This document shows, piece by piece, positions 63,951 to 64,000 of a DNA stretch of 64,000 bases. The DNA is from an uncultured Clostridia bacterium (GTDB taxonomy: Bacteria; Bacillota; Clostridia; Oscillospirales; Ruminococcaceae), in NCBI GenBank assembly GCA_946498095.1, contig CAMMMX010000007.1:1-64000 (forward strand). The letters are read 5' to 3'. Numbering within the stretch: the first letter of the stretch is position 1; each line of letters starts with the position of its first letter. The position numbers were made by a program, and so were the translations under genes. The notes under the pieces are model-generated. The model had not been told where the DNA came from. It saw only the letters and a program-made list of their open reading frames with translations, and searched no databases.

Positions 63951-64000
63951 ATGTTAATTTTTCAAAAACATGCGTTTTTGGGAAATCTATGAAAAAAATA

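Overview
This window looks like the chromosome of a spore-forming member of the Clostridia, most plausibly Oscillospiraceae/Ruminococcaceae-like. This rests on a recognisable spoIIR, an AddAB recombination nuclease, a dgt-dnaG arrangement, strong TTGACA/TATAAT-type promoters with AGGAGG-type ribosome binding sites, LPXTG-like surface anchoring, and moderate GC housekeeping genes interrupted by AT-rich accessory blocks. The family placement is inference; no rRNA is present to anchor it.

Layout. Positions 1-2160 hold a truncated XRE-type regulator, a small membrane protein of unknown function and decayed sequence that looks like the tail of an integrated mobile element. From 2228 to 10624 lie housekeeping genes: a KtrB/TrkH potassium channel subunit, two RNA methyltransferases (TrmN-like and RsmI), a propeller-like protein, the MntP manganese exporter, and the queuosine genes queA and tgt separated by a small unknown gene. 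From 10678 to 17518 there is a lysine-riboswitch-controlled block (asd, dapA, dapB) followed by a CapA-like lipoprotein, a UroD-superfamily protein, an ACT-domain protein and a HAD phosphatase. Next come an AT-rich histidine phosphatase, asnA, and a divergently transcribed five-tRNA operon (Gly, Arg, His, Gln, Gln). Positions 20888-27715 hold a two-repeat surface protein, a second UroD-like protein, a phenylacetate-CoA ligase/ACT pair, an XRE regulator and an SGNH hydrolase.

The most unusual part is 27874-41001, an AT-rich array of four paralogous cassettes. Each has its own TTGACA-N17 promoter and ends in its own terminator. The complete form is: a roughly 140-nt structured leader; a small secreted protein of about 134 aa; an intercistronic hairpin; a membrane-anchored extracellular protein with an invariant C-x4-C-x-H-x11-C motif; and a lipoprotein of the extracellular solute-binding family. 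Cassettes 1 and 2 are complete. Cassette 3 lacks the leader and small gene and has a nonsense mutation near the end of its binding-protein gene. Cassette 4 has a deletion that removed most of the leader and small gene. The copies are mosaic: stretches of several hundred bases are essentially identical between some copies, while ligand-domain and mature-protein regions diverge. No ABC permease or ATPase and no mobility gene is present. I regard this array as the candidate undescribed system; its function is not known to me.

The right part (41020-63950) is again mostly core: a PQ-loop/SemiSWEET-like membrane protein, an esterase, spoIIR, a small XRE protein, addB-addA (overlapping by 4 bp), a GH78-type rhamnosidase-like enzyme, a MoxR-DUF58-transglutaminase operon, an AT-rich HAD hydrolase, an IscR-like Rrf2 regulator, rpmE, a YigZ-family protein, dgt and dnaG. 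All function calls come from reading the sequence alone; no database search was run.
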